Shown: positions 53,916-64,000 of the stretch, piece after piece | Numbering within the stretch: the stretch's first letter is position 1 | Layout: each line of letters starts with the position of its first letter | Assembly (NCBI RefSeq): GCF_030655665.1 | Contig: NZ_JAUSPQ010000003.1 | Location: 107,603-171,602, forward strand | Direction of reading: 5' to 3' | DNA: 64,000 nucleotides | From: Methanocorpusculum sp. | GTDB lineage: Archaea > Halobacteriota > Methanomicrobia > Methanomicrobiales > Methanocorpusculaceae | The notes under the pieces: generated by a model | The model's database searches: none | Told to the model about the DNA's origin: nothing | What the model saw: the letters and a program-made list of their open reading frames with translations, nothing else | Translations under genes and position numbers: made by a program

Positions 53916-55829
53916 ATGGAAAAGAAAATGGCACGTGTATTCGTGGACGGCGCTTTGATTGGAAAAGTCGATGATGCCGCAGGATTCACCAAAAACTTCA
54001 GACATATGCGCAGATCAGGGCATGTCTCAACTGAAGTCAATATTTCATACAAAGATTACAGTAATGAGATCGTTATCAATACCGACCGCGGACGGGCCCG
54101 CCGCCCCCTGATCGTTGTGGAAAACGGCATCCCCGCAGTCACCCCCGAAGATATCGAGATCGTCAGATCCGGTGCAGAAGATTTCATGGCTCTGGTTTCT
54201 CAGGGCAAAATAGAATTCATTGATGCTGAAGAGGAGGATGACCTCTTCATCGCTGTACAGGAAGAAGACCTGACCACCGAACACACTCACCTTGAGATCG
54301 ATCCGTCCCTTATCCTCGGTATCGGAGCAGCACACGTTCCGTTCCCGGAGCACAACGCATCGCCGCGTGTTACGATGGGTGCAGGTATGATCAAGCAGGC
54401 ATTAGGATTTGCCCAGGCAAACATGAAGCTGAGACCCGATACCCGCGGTCATATGCTCCACTACGCCCAGGTCCCGATGGTGCACACTCAGGCTGCCGAG
54501 CTTATCGGTTCCGACAACCGCCCGCAGGGTCAGAACTTCTGTGTGGCTATCATCTCCTACGAAGGATACAATATTGAAGATGCACTCATCTTCAACAAAG
54601 CCTCAGTCGAGCGCGGAGTAGGCCGTTCCCACTTCTTCAGAACCTATGAAGGAGAGGAACGCAGGTACCCCGGAGGACAGGTCGACAGGATCGAAATGCC
54701 CGAAGAGGATGTTCAGGGTTCCCATGGAATTGGATCCTATGCAAACCTCGATATCGACGGTATCATCAATCCGGAGACCGTTGTCAATGAGAAGGACGTT
54801 CTCATCGGCAAGACCTCCCCGCCGCGTTTCCTTGAGGAACCGACCGGAGAACTCATCGCCGTTGAAAAACGCCGCGACACCTCCATCACTATGAGAAGTA
54901 ACGAGACCGGTATCGTTGACACTGTCATCATCACTGAGTCCGAAAACTCCTCCCGCCTTGTCAAAGTCAGAACACGTGACCTTCGTATTCCGGAGATCGG
55001 CGACAAGTTCGCATCCCGTCACGGTCAGAAAGGTGTTTGCGGTCTTATCACTCCGCAGGAAAACATGCCTTTCACCGCAGCCGGTATCGCGCCTGACCTC
55101 GTCATCAACCCGCACGCAGTTCCTTCACGTATGACCATCGGTCATATGCTTGAGATGATCGGTGGTAAAACCGGCTCTCTCGAAGGGTCCCGTGTCAACG
55201 CGACCTCGTTCAGAAAGACCCAGGTCGAGAAGATCTTCGACTCATCCTTCGCCCAGAATCGTTTGTTAAACGACAAAGAGATCGGCAAAGATGTGAAGTC
55301 CAGCAAACTGACCCGTGAGCAGGTCATGAGACACCAGCTCGCAGAAGCAGGATTCGCCCACAACGGCCGTGAGGTCATGTACGATGGAATCACCGGTCGC
55401 AGATTCCAGGCTGATATCTATATGGGTGTCATCTACTACCAGAAACTCTACCACATGGTATCTACTAAGATGCATGCAAGGTCCAGAGGTCCGGTCCAGG
55501 TCCTTACCCGACAGCCGACCGAAGGACGTGCCCGTGAAGGAGGTCTTCGTTTCGGTGAAATGGAACGTGATGTGATGATCGGTCACGGTGCCGCAATGGC
55601 ACTCAAAGAGCGTCTCCTTGACGAGTCCGATGCAGTGAAGCAGTACGTCTGCGCACGCTGCGGAATGGTTGCAATGTATGATGCTAAGCAGAAGATGACC
55701 CGTTGTCTCGCCTGCGGTGCAGAAACTGATATTTACGAAGTCGAAATGAGTTATGCATTCAAACTTCTCCTTGACGAGATGAAGAGTATGGGTATAGCTC
55801 CCAGACTGAGACTGGAGGATATGGTATGA
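53916..55829 (+). CDS. rpoB1: DNA-directed RNA polymerase subunit B'
   Basis: 637 residues, the C-terminal half of the beta-like subunit. It holds [18 protein letters not shown], the active-site [13 protein letters not shown], and a C-terminal zinc ribbon with CARCGM and CLACGAE. It forms the catalytic centre with A'. It overlaps rpoA1 by four bases. Confidence 0.98.
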   Translation: MEKKMARVFVDGALIGKVDDAAGFTKNFRHMRRSGHVSTEVNISYKDYSNEIVINTDRGRARRPLIVVENGIPAVTPEDIEIVRSGAEDFMALVSQGKIEFIDAEEEDDLFIAVQEEDLTTEHTHLEIDPSLILGIGAAHVPFPEHNASPRVTMGAGMIKQALGFAQANMKLRPDTRGHMLHYAQVPMVHTQAAELIGSDNRPQGQNFCVAIISYEGYNIEDALIFNKASVERGVGRSHFFRTYEGEERRYPGGQVDRIEMPEEDVQGSHGIGSYANLDIDGIINPETVVNEKDVLIGKTSPPRFLEEPTGELIAVEKRRDTSITMRSNETGIVDTVIITESENSSRLVKVRTRDLRIPEIGDKFASRHGQKGVCGLITPQENMPFTAAGIAPDLVINPHAVPSRMTIGHMLEMIGGKTGSLEGSRVNATSFRKTQVEKIFDSSFAQNRLLNDKEIGKDVKSSKLTREQVMRHQLAEAGFAHNGREVMYDGITGRRFQADIYMGVIYYQKLYHMVSTKMHARSRGPVQVLTRQPTEGRAREGGLRFGEMERDVMIGHGAAMALKERLLDESDAVKQYVCARCGMVAMYDAKQKMTRCLACGAETDIYEVEMSYAFKLLLDEMKSMGIAPRLRLEDMV

Positions 55830-58495
55830 CCTCGCCAAAGAGGATCGGCAAGATCGAGTTCGGTATCCTTTCACCGAAAGCAATTCGTGACATGAGTGTC
55901 TGTAAGGTCATCTGGCCCGACACCTATGACGATGACGGATTCCCCTACCCGAAAGGTCTCATGGATCCGAGTCTCGGTGTTATCGACCCCGGACTCCGCT
56001 GCAAGACATGCGGTCAGAAACAGGGTGACTGTCCCGGTCACTTTGGTCATATCGACCTTGCGAAACCAGTTATCCACGTAGGATACACCCGTCTGATCAG
56101 AAAACTTCTCCGTGTCACCTGTCGTGACTGCGGTCGGCTTCTTCTTGATAAAGAAGAGATCGCCGCCTTCTCAGCACTTGAAGACGACCCCTACTCAGCC
56201 GAGACCATCGGTGAGAAGGATATCAAGAAGGAACGTATCTGCCCCTATTGCGGTGATCAGCAGTTCAAGATCAACTTCGAAAAACCGACCTCGTTCGTTG
56301 AGATCGTCACCGAAATGGGTGAAGACGGTAAAGTCCACAAGTCAGAACGCAAACTGACCTCAGCCGACATCCGTGAACGCCTCGAAAAGATCCCGGACGA
56401 TGATCTCCGTCTTCTCGGCATCGACCCCGATGTAGCAAGACCCGAATGGACCGTACTTACTGTCCTTCCGGTCCCGCCGGTAACCGTCCGCCCGTCCATT
56501 ATCCTTGAGAACGGTCAGAGATCTGAGGATGATCTGACCCACAAGCTTGTGGATATCATCAGGATCAACCAGCGGTTCAAGGAAAACCAGGATGCTGGTG
56601 CTCCGCAGCTCATTATCGAAGATCTGTGGGAGTTACTTCAGTATCACGTTACCACCTACCTCGACAATGAAGTCGCAGGATGCCCGCCGGCAAGACACCG
56701 GTCCGGCAGACCGCTCAAGACACTCTCCCAGCGTCTGAAAGGGAAAGACGGCCGTTTCCGCGGATCCTTATCCGGTAAACGTGTCAACTTCTCTGCCCGT
56801 ACCGTCATCTCACCGGATCCGAACCTTTCGATCGGTGAAGTCGGTATCCCGCTTGCGATCGCAAACGAGATGTCCGTTCCTGTAAGGGTGACCAAACAGA
56901 ACCTTGAGGATATGCGTGTTCTGATCAGAATCGGTCCAAACAGACCTACCCTCCGTGATCCCTGCGGTGCGAACTATATCAACAGACCTGACGGCCGCCG
57001 TATCAGACTGATCTCCGGTGAAGAAGGCAACTGTGATACCGTCGCAGAAATGATCGAACCAGGATGGAAGATCGACAGACAGCTGCGTGACGGAGATATC
57101 GTTCTCTTCAACCGTCAGCCTTCTCTGCACCGTATGTCTATCATGTCCCACCACATCAAAGTCATGAACGGCAGGACCTTCCGCCTTAACCCGGCAGTAT
57201 GTCCCCCGTACAACGCAGACTTTGATGGGGATGAAATGAACCTGCATGTTCCTCAGACCGAGGAAGCACGTGCTGAAGCGGAACTTCTCGTTGCCGTTCA
57301 GGAAAACATTCTCTCCCCGCGTTTCGGCGGTCCGATCATCGGCGGTCTTCACGACCACATCTCCGGTATCTTCCTGCTGACAAACCAGCTGAAGTGGCAT
57401 ACGAAATCCGAGTACCTCTATCTCCTGAAATACACCGACATGGAACATCTTCCAGAGCCGGGCAAGGTTGAGAACGGTATTCCCTACTGGAGCAACAAAC
57501 AGGTCTTCTCCGAGATCCTGCCGAAGGATATCAACATGTTCTACAAAGCAACATGTTGCCGGAACTGTGACCCTTGTACCAAAAATACCTTCTGCCCGAA
57601 CGATGCCTTTGTCAGGATCGTCGACGGAGAACTCCTTACCGGAACCATCGACAAAAAGTCTGTCGGAGCAATGGATGGAGCAATTCTGAACAGGGTCATC
57701 CGTCTTCACGGTAACCAGCGTGCAAAAGAGTACATCGACGACCTGACGAAACTCTCGATCCGTGCGATCATGCTTTACGGATTCTCGTATGGTATCAACG
57801 ATACCGACCTCGGTAAAGAAGAGTACAAACAGATCCGTGACGTGCTCGATACTGCAGAACGTGATGTCGCAAACCGTATCAATATCTTTGAACAGGGACA
57901 CTTAGAGCCAATGCCCGGAAGAACTCCTGAAGAGACCCTTGAAATGCAAGTCATGAAAGAACTGGGTAAAGCCCGAGACCGGACTGGTGATATCGCATCC
58001 CGTCACTTAGGTTTCGAAAACTCAGCTGTGGTCATGGCCGTTTCCGGAGCTCGCGGTTCGATGCTGAACATCGCACAGATGGCCGGTTGTATCGGTCAGC
58101 AGGCAGTGCGTGGTGAGCGTATCGTTCGTGGATATGAAGATCGTACCCTTCCTCACTTCAAACGCAGTGACAAAGGTGCCGATGCACACGGATTCGTTCG
58201 CAACTCGTACAAGTCCGGTCTCAGCCCGACCGAGTTCTTCTTCCACGCAATCGGTGGTCGTGAAGGTCTTGTGGATACTGCAGTTCGTACATCCCAGTCC
58301 GGTTACCTCCAGCGCCGTATGGTCAACGCTCTTCAGGATCTGAAGGTCGCGTATGACGGTACTGTCCGCAGTACCGGTGGTAAGATCATTCAGTTCGTCT
58401 ATGGTGAAGATGGTACCGATCCGGCAAAGTCCGCATCCGGTCTGCCGGTCGATGTGAAAGGTATTGCCGAATCCGTTCTTAAGGAGGAGATCTAA
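55826..58495 (+). CDS. rpoA1: DNA-directed RNA polymerase subunit A'
   Basis: 889 residues, the N-terminal part of the beta-prime-like subunit. The N-terminal zinc site has [17 protein letters not shown]. The catalytic magnesium-binding loop is [16 protein letters not shown]. The bridge-helix region includes [11 protein letters not shown]. It ends just before rpoA2, where AGGAGGAGAT serves as a ribosome-binding site. Confidence 0.98.
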   Translation: MTSPKRIGKIEFGILSPKAIRDMSVCKVIWPDTYDDDGFPYPKGLMDPSLGVIDPGLRCKTCGQKQGDCPGHFGHIDLAKPVIHVGYTRLIRKLLRVTCRDCGRLLLDKEEIAAFSALEDDPYSAETIGEKDIKKERICPYCGDQQFKINFEKPTSFVEIVTEMGEDGKVHKSERKLTSADIRERLEKIPDDDLRLLGIDPDVARPEWTVLTVLPVPPVTVRPSIILENGQRSEDDLTHKLVDIIRINQRFKENQDAGAPQLIIEDLWELLQYHVTTYLDNEVAGCPPARHRSGRPLKTLSQRLKGKDGRFRGSLSGKRVNFSARTVISPDPNLSIGEVGIPLAIANEMSVPVRVTKQNLEDMRVLIRIGPNRPTLRDPCGANYINRPDGRRIRLISGEEGNCDTVAEMIEPGWKIDRQLRDGDIVLFNRQPSLHRMSIMSHHIKVMNGRTFRLNPAVCPPYNADFDGDEMNLHVPQTEEARAEAELLVAVQENILSPRFGGPIIGGLHDHISGIFLLTNQLKWHTKSEYLYLLKYTDMEHLPEPGKVENGIPYWSNKQVFSEILPKDINMFYKATCCRNCDPCTKNTFCPNDAFVRIVDGELLTGTIDKKSVGAMDGAILNRVIRLHGNQRAKEYIDDLTKLSIRAIMLYGFSYGINDTDLGKEEYKQIRDVLDTAERDVANRINIFEQGHLEPMPGRTPEETLEMQVMKELGKARDRTGDIASRHLGFENSAVVMAVSGARGSMLNIAQMAGCIGQQAVRGERIVRGYEDRTLPHFKRSDKGADAHGFVRNSYKSGLSPTEFFFHAIGGREGLVDTAVRTSQSGYLQRRMVNALQDLKVAYDGTVRSTGGKIIQFVYGEDGTDPAKSASGLPVDVKGIAESVLKEEI

Positions 58496-58496
58496 A

Positions 58497-60011
58497 ATGG
58501 TTCCAAGCAAAGATGAGATCGAGGATGATTTCGAGACATTCGAGGATGTTATCGAAGAAATACCCGTAAAGACCTCAAAGAAATCCCTGATGGAAAAGGT
58601 CGAAGAAGTCCTTGATACTGATTCGACCCCGGAGACCCAGGACGAGTCTGCAGAAAAGAAACCGCGGGCAAAGAAAGCAAAGAAGATCGAAGAGGTCGTT
58701 GAAGAGCCTGAATCTGCAATCGCAGTAGAACTTCACACCTGGAATCTTCCAAAAACACTCTTCCAGCAGGTCAAAACCTGGCTTGAAGGCAAATCCGAAG
58801 AGGAGCTTGAGGCCATCAATCTCGTCAGCCTGAAGTCCCGCGTCCGCAGGCTTGTTGATGAAAACATGCCTGTCTCCACTACCACGGAACTCACGAAGAT
58901 CCTCACCTCAAAGCATGATGCCGGCAAGGAAGTATCCGACGAGAACTTCGAGAACATCGTTACCAGGATCAATTCCGAGTATGAACGTACCCGTGTTCAG
59001 CCCTGTGAAGCGGTAGGTATCAATGCCGCCCACTCCATCGGTGAACCAGGTACCCAGATGACGATGCGTACCTTCCACTACGCAGGTGTGGCTGAAATCA
59101 ACGTTACCCTCGGTCTGCCGCGTCTTATCGAAATCATGGACGCCAGAAAAGAGCCGTCAACGCCGACCATGACCATCTTCTTAGATAAGGAATACCGCGA
59201 GAGCCGTGATAAGGCTCGTGAGGTTTCCTGGAAGATCGAAGCAGCTCCCCTTCACGAGTTCGGCGATATCGAAACCGATATCGCAGAGATGTGCGTTCTT
59301 GTTCAGATCAACAAAGAGGTCTGCAAGAAGCGTAAGATCCCTGTATCCGAAGTTCTTGCCCGTGCTCCGCAGAAGATCAAAGATAAGCGTCACTACCGTG
59401 ACTTTGAAGTTGAGATCAACGAAGCGGACGGTGTCTTAAAGTTCCTCCCGAAAAACGAGGACTCATACCAGAACCTGTTCCAGCTCGCAGAACATGTCCG
59501 TCAGGTCATTGTTCAGGGTATCGATGATATCAAGAGGGTCGTCGTTCGAAAGGAAAACGACGAGTACATCCTCCATACCGAAGGATCCAACATGAAAGAT
59601 GTCTTCGAGATCGACGGTGTGGACTGTACGAGGACCCGTACAAACAACATCTCCGAGATCGCAAGCACACTCGGTGTTGAAGCTGCCCGCTCAGCTATCA
59701 TCTTCGAAGCATTCTCCACCCTGAAAGAACAGGGTATCGCGGTCGATCTCCGCCACATCATGCTTGTCGCAGACATCATGTGCATGGACGGAGAAGTCAA
59801 ACAGATCGGTCGTCACGGAATTGCCGGAGAGAAGGAATCTGTCCTTTCCCGTGCAAGTTTCGAAGTCACGGTCAACCACCTGCTCGATGCGGCGGTTGCT
59901 CATGAATTCGATGAACTTTCCGGAGTTACGGAAAACGTCATCGTCGGTCAGCCGATTCTTCTCGGTACCGGTGATGTCAAACTGATGGTCCGCCGCGTGG
60001 CACCTCAGTAA
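58497..60011 (+). CDS. rpoA2: DNA-directed RNA polymerase subunit A''
   Basis: 504 residues. The C-terminal part (from about residue 80) holds the trigger-loop region, visible as [20 protein letters not shown], and the conserved [14 protein letters not shown]. The first 75 residues are a charged, low-complexity stretch ([13 protein letters not shown] and [13 protein letters not shown]) that is absent from usual A'' proteins of about 390 residues. AGGAGG lies seven bases before the ATG. Confidence 0.96.
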   Translation: MVPSKDEIEDDFETFEDVIEEIPVKTSKKSLMEKVEEVLDTDSTPETQDESAEKKPRAKKAKKIEEVVEEPESAIAVELHTWNLPKTLFQQVKTWLEGKSEEELEAINLVSLKSRVRRLVDENMPVSTTTELTKILTSKHDAGKEVSDENFENIVTRINSEYERTRVQPCEAVGINAAHSIGEPGTQMTMRTFHYAGVAEINVTLGLPRLIEIMDARKEPSTPTMTIFLDKEYRESRDKAREVSWKIEAAPLHEFGDIETDIAEMCVLVQINKEVCKKRKIPVSEVLARAPQKIKDKRHYRDFEVEINEADGVLKFLPKNEDSYQNLFQLAEHVRQVIVQGIDDIKRVVVRKENDEYILHTEGSNMKDVFEIDGVDCTRTRTNNISEIASTLGVEAARSAIIFEAFSTLKEQGIAVDLRHIMLVADIMCMDGEVKQIGRHGIAGEKESVLSRASFEVTVNHLLDAAVAHEFDELSGVTENVIVGQPILLGTGDVKLMVRRVAPQ

Positions 60012-60025
60012 TCTTTTTTTTTATC

Positions 60026-62377
60026 ATGGTTATTCCAGAACTCTTATCTCCTGCGGGTTCGCCCGATGCTTTGAAAGCTGCCGTATTTGCCGGATGCGAT
60101 GCTGTATATCTCGGCGGGAAACTCTTCGGAGCACGCCAGTATGCGACCAACTTTTCGAATGATGAACTGAAAAACGCAGTTTTGTTCGCTCATCAGTACG
60201 GTGTCAAAGTGTATGTGACCGTCAACACGCTCGCTTACGATGATGATATGCCGGTGATCGCCGAGTATCTCCGGTTCCTCTCCGATATTGGCGTCGACGC
60301 GATCCTGGTTCAGGATGTCGGCGTCCTCTCTCTTGCCCGCGAGGTCGTACCTGATCTCCCGCTTCATGCAAGCACGCAGATGACGATCCATAACGCAGCC
60401 GGTGTCCGGTTCGCCGCCGAGCACGGGATCTCGCGTGTGGTCCTCGCCCGCGAGCTTTCGATCGAAGATGTAAAGCTGATCGCCGAAGTAGCAAAAGAAG
60501 TCGGCGTCGAGCTGGAGATCTTTGTTCACGGAGCGATCTGCTACGCATATTCAGGACAGTGTCTTTTCTCCTCGGTTATCGGCGGAAGGAGCGGGAACCA
60601 GGGGGGCTGCGCTCAGCCGTGCAGAAAACCCTATTCCCTGCTCGCAGACGGCGAGCCCATTCCTACGCAGGGCGATTACCTTCTGTCGCCGCGTGATCTC
60701 TGTCTGTATCCGTATCTCGAAGAGATCTGCAGGTCAGGTGTTGCCTCGATAAAGATCGAAGGCAGGATGAAGACCCCTGAGTATGTCGGGATCGTCACTG
60801 ATGCTTACCGCCATGGACTGGACACTATCGCTGAAGGCAGAGAGTTCATCCCCGAGAATGAGACGATGGAAGACCTCGCCTTTGCGTTCAACCGCGGGTT
60901 TACGAAAGGATATCTTTTCGGAGACAAGTGGGGCACGTTCATCAATGCAAAAAAGCCGGATAACCGCGGTGTCTTTGCAGGATTTGTTTCCGGACTCGAT
61001 GAGTCCCGCGGCAAGGTGATCGTCAAGATCGAAGGTCCGGTCCCTGATACAGGTGACGGGCTTGTGTTCAAGATCGCCGGCCGGGAAAGCGGTTTCGCTC
61101 TGAATAAAGAACCCTATATCTTCCCGGAAGGGGACGCCTACAAGATCCCTGCTCCGGAGGATGTCGTTCTCGGCAGTGAACTCTGGATCACCCGCCGGAT
61201 GAAGACCGAACGAAAAGCTGCCGCGATCCTTGCAAAAGCATCAGGAGGACGGATCCCTCTCGACATCGTTGTTTCGCTCGACAAAGCAGGCAGGCTCACC
61301 GTCTCCTCTGATTCGACCGAGGTCAAAACCGAGATGCCGATGCTTGAGGCTTTGAACAAGCCCGTCTCAAAGGAGTCGGTCGAGACCCAGATAAGAAAGA
61401 CCGGCGGCACACCGTTTTACGTCAGAAACCTTTCGATGAAGTATGACGGAACGATGTTTCTCCCGATGAGCGTCATCACTGATCTTCGCCGGAGATTTTT
61501 GGATGAAGCAGCGCTCGCACGGAAATCGGTCCGAACTACCCGCCCGTATCAGGAGAAAGGCTCTGCGGTCCCTGAGCGAACGATCCCGATCGTCCAGATC
61601 TATACTGATACGGTCGTCGGGGCAAAGACCGCCCACTCTTCCGGTGCTGGTCAGGTCGTGTACGAAGGTGTCGAGGAGATCTATGATCTCCCGGTCATCT
61701 ACAAGCTGCCGAGGATCGTTCAGGAACATGAGGTCGCCGAGGCATTTTCCAAGATCCCTGCAAGTGCGGCCGGCGTGATGGTCGACGGTGTCGGTGCTGC
61801 CGAGCTGATCAAGGGCGTTCCAAAATACGGAGGCTCAGGTCTGAACATCACGAATGCCCGTTCAGCAATGACCTACGGGAAGAGCTGCCGTCAGGTCTGC
61901 CTCTCTCCGGAACTTTCCGGGAAACAGATCAGAACCCTGATGGAGCAGCTTTCCGCCTATGCTCATCCGCCGAAAACCGAGGTGATCGTTCAGGGCAGTC
62001 TTGAGGTGATGATCACCGAGAACTGTATTCCGGCAACTGCGCAAGGGTGCAGGAGCTGCAATCAGTCCTGGGCGCTGAAAGATAAAACAAATCGGATATT
62101 CAGAGTCAGGACCGATTCGCAGTGCAGAGGTCATATCCTGAACTCCTCCGAGACCTGTCTGATCGAGTATGTAGGAAAACTCGCGGCAGCCGGTGTTTCG
62201 GTCATCTCGATCGATGCCCGCGGCCGGAGTCCTGAGTATATCCGCCGTATGACAGCGATCTACTCCGCGGTCGCTTCTGGTGACGGGGATCCAAAAGAAC
62301 TGAAAGAACAGATAAAAGATATCGCCTCAGGCGGCATCACGGCAGGGCATTACCTGCGTGGTGTTGTCAGAGAATAA
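60026..62377 (+). CDS. Peptidase U32 family protein
   Basis: 783 residues. The U32 signature SIKIEGRMKTPEYVGIVTDA is near residue 240. LSPAGSPDALKAAVFAGCDA opens the TIM-like barrel, and four cysteines around residues 178-198 may bind an Fe-S cluster. The C-terminal half contains a DUF3656-type region. Related U32 proteins act in tRNA or rRNA hydroxylation (TrhP, RlhA), so RNA modification is more likely than proteolysis. It follows rpoA2 by 14 bases. Confidence 0.9.
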   Translation: MVIPELLSPAGSPDALKAAVFAGCDAVYLGGKLFGARQYATNFSNDELKNAVLFAHQYGVKVYVTVNTLAYDDDMPVIAEYLRFLSDIGVDAILVQDVGVLSLAREVVPDLPLHASTQMTIHNAAGVRFAAEHGISRVVLARELSIEDVKLIAEVAKEVGVELEIFVHGAICYAYSGQCLFSSVIGGRSGNQGGCAQPCRKPYSLLADGEPIPTQGDYLLSPRDLCLYPYLEEICRSGVASIKIEGRMKTPEYVGIVTDAYRHGLDTIAEGREFIPENETMEDLAFAFNRGFTKGYLFGDKWGTFINAKKPDNRGVFAGFVSGLDESRGKVIVKIEGPVPDTGDGLVFKIAGRESGFALNKEPYIFPEGDAYKIPAPEDVVLGSELWITRRMKTERKAAAILAKASGGRIPLDIVVSLDKAGRLTVSSDSTEVKTEMPMLEALNKPVSKESVETQIRKTGGTPFYVRNLSMKYDGTMFLPMSVITDLRRRFLDEAALARKSVRTTRPYQEKGSAVPERTIPIVQIYTDTVVGAKTAHSSGAGQVVYEGVEEIYDLPVIYKLPRIVQEHEVAEAFSKIPASAAGVMVDGVGAAELIKGVPKYGGSGLNITNARSAMTYGKSCRQVCLSPELSGKQIRTLMEQLSAYAHPPKTEVIVQGSLEVMITENCIPATAQGCRSCNQSWALKDKTNRIFRVRTDSQCRGHILNSSETCLIEYVGKLAAAGVSVISIDARGRSPEYIRRMTAIYSAVASGDGDPKELKEQIKDIASGGITAGHYLRGVVRE

Positions 62378-62528
62378 TTTTCTCTCCCCTTTTTTTGGTT
62401 CATTGATTTCCGACAGTTTTTTTCTTCTTCGAACAGCTGGCTTTTATCTTAATACGTAATGCTGGATGTAGTGAGAGATTGCAGTGAGTAAATTATATTG
62501 AATTAATATTGTTATTATGTACACGAAA

Positions 62529-62574
62529 AATATTTATTTGAATAAAGATGAATATTGCATGTCGATAACCTGTC
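62529..62574 (+). promoter_or_regulatory. Twin promoter-leader, upstream copy
   Basis: ATATTTAT (62530-62537) then 12 bases, then GAATATTGCATGTCGATAACCTGTC (to 62574, split here in description only). The same order and spacing recurs at 62939-62983. No gene follows within reach, so the transcript would be an orphan or read on to fwdF. Confidence 0.55.
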
Positions 62575-62938
62575 GTCAATGATGTCTGGAAGAGAGCTGT
62601 TTCCAAAGCGGGCATCATGAATTCAGGGATGTCGTACACATATGTTCTCGGTGGATTTTCGTATCAGCTTTGGAAGGTTGAAAGCGTGTGATCGTTATCA
62701 CCAATGTGATCAACACCAAGGTAAATGATTTTTATCCGATTACAAATTCGAGATTAAGGGGGGACTTCTCTCCTCTTTCGCATAGATAGACCTTGCGGGA
62801 TGGTAGTTCTACACCAGCGACTTCCCGCGTATTTTTTTCTTGTTCCTTATGATGCATGTATGTTTGTCTGTTTTTCTCGAAAAAACTCCTGTTATGTATA
62901 TTAAATTTATTTAACTTATTCAAAATATAAGTAATAAT

Positions 62939-62983
62939 ATATTTATGCTGATACTAACGAATATTGATGGTCGATAACCTGTC
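62939..62983 (+). promoter_or_regulatory. Twin promoter-leader, fwdF copy
   Basis: ATATTTAT (62939-62946), 12 bases, GAATATTG, ATGGTCGATAACCTGTC. It lies about 135 bases before the fwdF start. The following leader can form GCGGG...CCCGC near 63020-63040. It is the likely promoter of the fwd genes. The gap 62378-63118 holds nothing else that I can name, apart from GTGAT...ATCAC near 62687. Confidence 0.6.
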
Positions 62984-63118
62984 ATTCGTGGCGCGTCTGT
63001 TATAGAGTCAGCTAGTGCGGGCAATTTGGCCATATTCCCGCATGTCCATAAAATGGTTTCAGACGAATGGAACGTTTGTTCTATCTAAAAAGTATTTTTC
63101 TATTTGAGGGATTCCCAC

Positions 63119-64000
63119 ATGGTATTGAGTACAATGTATCCTAAATATTCCACGAGAAAAGAGGGCAAGACTGTTATCATGGAGCAGAAACTCCTGAGTA
63201 AAGTATCCCGTCTTCTCTTAGATACCGCACGTTGTGTCGGTTGTGGTATCTGTGTTGACGCATGTCCAAAGGAAGCTATTTCTTTAGGCATGGTCGGTGC
63301 ATCCATCCGCGGTGCAGCCTGCGGCGAGGCACCAATTTCTGTTGATCCTGCAATATGTTCATACTGCGGTGTTTGCACGATTCTGTGTCCGTTTGATGCA
63401 CTTCTCGTAGAAGTTGACGGTGAATTGAGCCTCCCGATCCTGGAGCAGGAAGGTTTCCCCGAGTATGACTTTACTGCTGAAATCAGCGAGGAGAAGTGTG
63501 TCCGCTGTACATCCTGTCATGAGGCCTGCCCGCATGATGCAATTGTCCGAAACGTGCCCGTTTATGAAGGCGAAGTTGAGGGCGGCGTGCAGCGTCAGAC
63601 CGCGCTTGGCGGTGATGTCGTTTTTGTTGTTGATGCTGACAAATGTACTATTTGCGGTATCTGCGGTACATTATGTCCGGCACTCACGGTTGCCAGAGAT
63701 CCGTTCTATCCCGGTACGATGAAGCCGACCGGTGAGGTTCTCTGGGAGGAGGAGTTATGTAACGCCTGTCAGATATGTGTGAATGCCTGTCCGGCGAAAG
63801 CACTTTCCGTAGAACGTGCAGTACCTGATGAGCAGAAGCTTCCGGGCTTCGTCTCGATCGACAAATCCGAGTGCATCACCTGCACCTGGTGTAAACAGGT
63901 CTGCCCAAGCGAGGCCGTCACCATCACGAAATTCTTTGAAGGCGAACTTATTGTTGATGCCACGAAGTGTCCCGGTGGATGTTCCACCTGTGTCGATGTA
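63119..64000 (+). CDS. fwdF: Formylmethanofuran dehydrogenase polyferredoxin (partial)
   Basis: An open frame from ATG 63119 to the window edge (294 codons). It carries repeated [4Fe-4S] motifs: CVGCGICVDAC, CSYCGVCTILC, CVRCTSCHEAC, CTICGICGTLC, CNACQICVNAC, CITCTWCKQVC and a seventh starting CPGGC. This polyferredoxin fits FwdF/FmdF, which carries electrons to the Mo/W active site in the first step of CO2 reduction in methanogens. ATG codons at 63134 and 63179 are alternative starts. The C-terminus is beyond the window. Confidence 0.88.
   Translation, partial: MVLSTMYPKYSTRKEGKTVIMEQKLLSKVSRLLLDTARCVGCGICVDACPKEAISLGMVGASIRGAACGEAPISVDPAICSYCGVCTILCPFDALLVEVDGELSLPILEQEGFPEYDFTAEISEEKCVRCTSCHEACPHDAIVRNVPVYEGEVEGGVQRQTALGGDVVFVVDADKCTICGICGTLCPALTVARDPFYPGTMKPTGEVLWEEELCNACQICVNACPAKALSVERAVPDEQKLPGFVSIDKSECITCTWCKQVCPSEAVTITKFFEGELIVDATKCPGGCSTCVDV

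Noticed and set aside
62732..62923. 63-codon minus-strand ORF before fwdF
   Set aside because: AT-rich, no domain, and it lies between the twin leaders. No support for translation.
1..64000. Autonomous transposase, integrase or phage genes
   Set aside because: None found on either strand among ORFs of meaningful length. The mobile-looking DNA here is non-autonomous.

Overview
The window looks like the chromosome of a methanogenic archaeon, most probably a Methanomicrobiales member close to Methanocorpusculum (an inference; no search was possible). The support is a split archaeal RNA polymerase operon (rpoH-rpoB2-rpoB1-rpoA1-rpoA2), a proteasome-activating nucleotidase, an archaeal MBF1 next to an archaeal-type triosephosphate isomerase, an archaeal RNase P RNA, a UPF0058 gene, and the start of a formylmethanofuran dehydrogenase polyferredoxin gene (fwdF) at the right edge. 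Promoters, where visible, are TATA boxes and several genes look leaderless.

Layout. 1-3.6 kb: small proteins, a Fic AMP-transferase and a 90-bp tandem repeat array. 3.6-10 kb: a complete peptide/nickel-type ABC importer with a co-transcribed methyltransferase. 10-12.3 kb: a small Cys protein and an FdhA-like molybdopterin oxidoreductase with serine at the metal-ligand position. 12.8-16.6 kb: an AT-rich pair, a DEDDh exonuclease and a reverse transcriptase-nitrilase fusion of the defence-associated (UG/DRT) type. 16.9-28.3 kb: lipoproteins, GrpB and GNAT proteins, RNase P RNA, HAD and MBL enzymes, a Kef antiporter, a radical SAM protein and a CPBP protease. 28.7-33.9 kb: a second defence-like cluster (AAA ATPase + DUF4276, OLD nuclease, second Fic). 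34.9-43 kb: metallophosphoesterase, CBS pyrophosphatase, ATP-grasp ligase, PAN, MBF1, TIM. 43-51.5 kb: nitroreductase, mutSL, MATE, PsiE-like protein. 51.8-62.4 kb: tRNA-Lys, the rpo operon and a U32 peptidase. 62.4-64 kb: twin promoter-leaders and fwdF.

The most unusual property is the intergenic DNA. It is packed with short modular hairpins whose arms differ from copy to copy yet remain self-complementary. One module type keeps a tandem GA/GA internal loop with covarying flanking pairs. These modules sit inside longer GC-hairpin repeats, and in at least two places a filled copy can be compared with an empty one, so the modules appear to have moved. Two elements share about 19-bp terminal inverted repeats and look like transposase-less (MITE-like) elements. 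No transposase, integrase or CRISPR array was seen.

How the genes work together: the two defence-like clusters and the two Fic genes lie among these repeats, consistent with an accessory, frequently rearranged zone between 0.6 and 34 kb. The stretch from 40 to 64 kb is mostly conserved information-processing and energy-metabolism genes, with repeat insertions in the gaps before mutS and after mutL.
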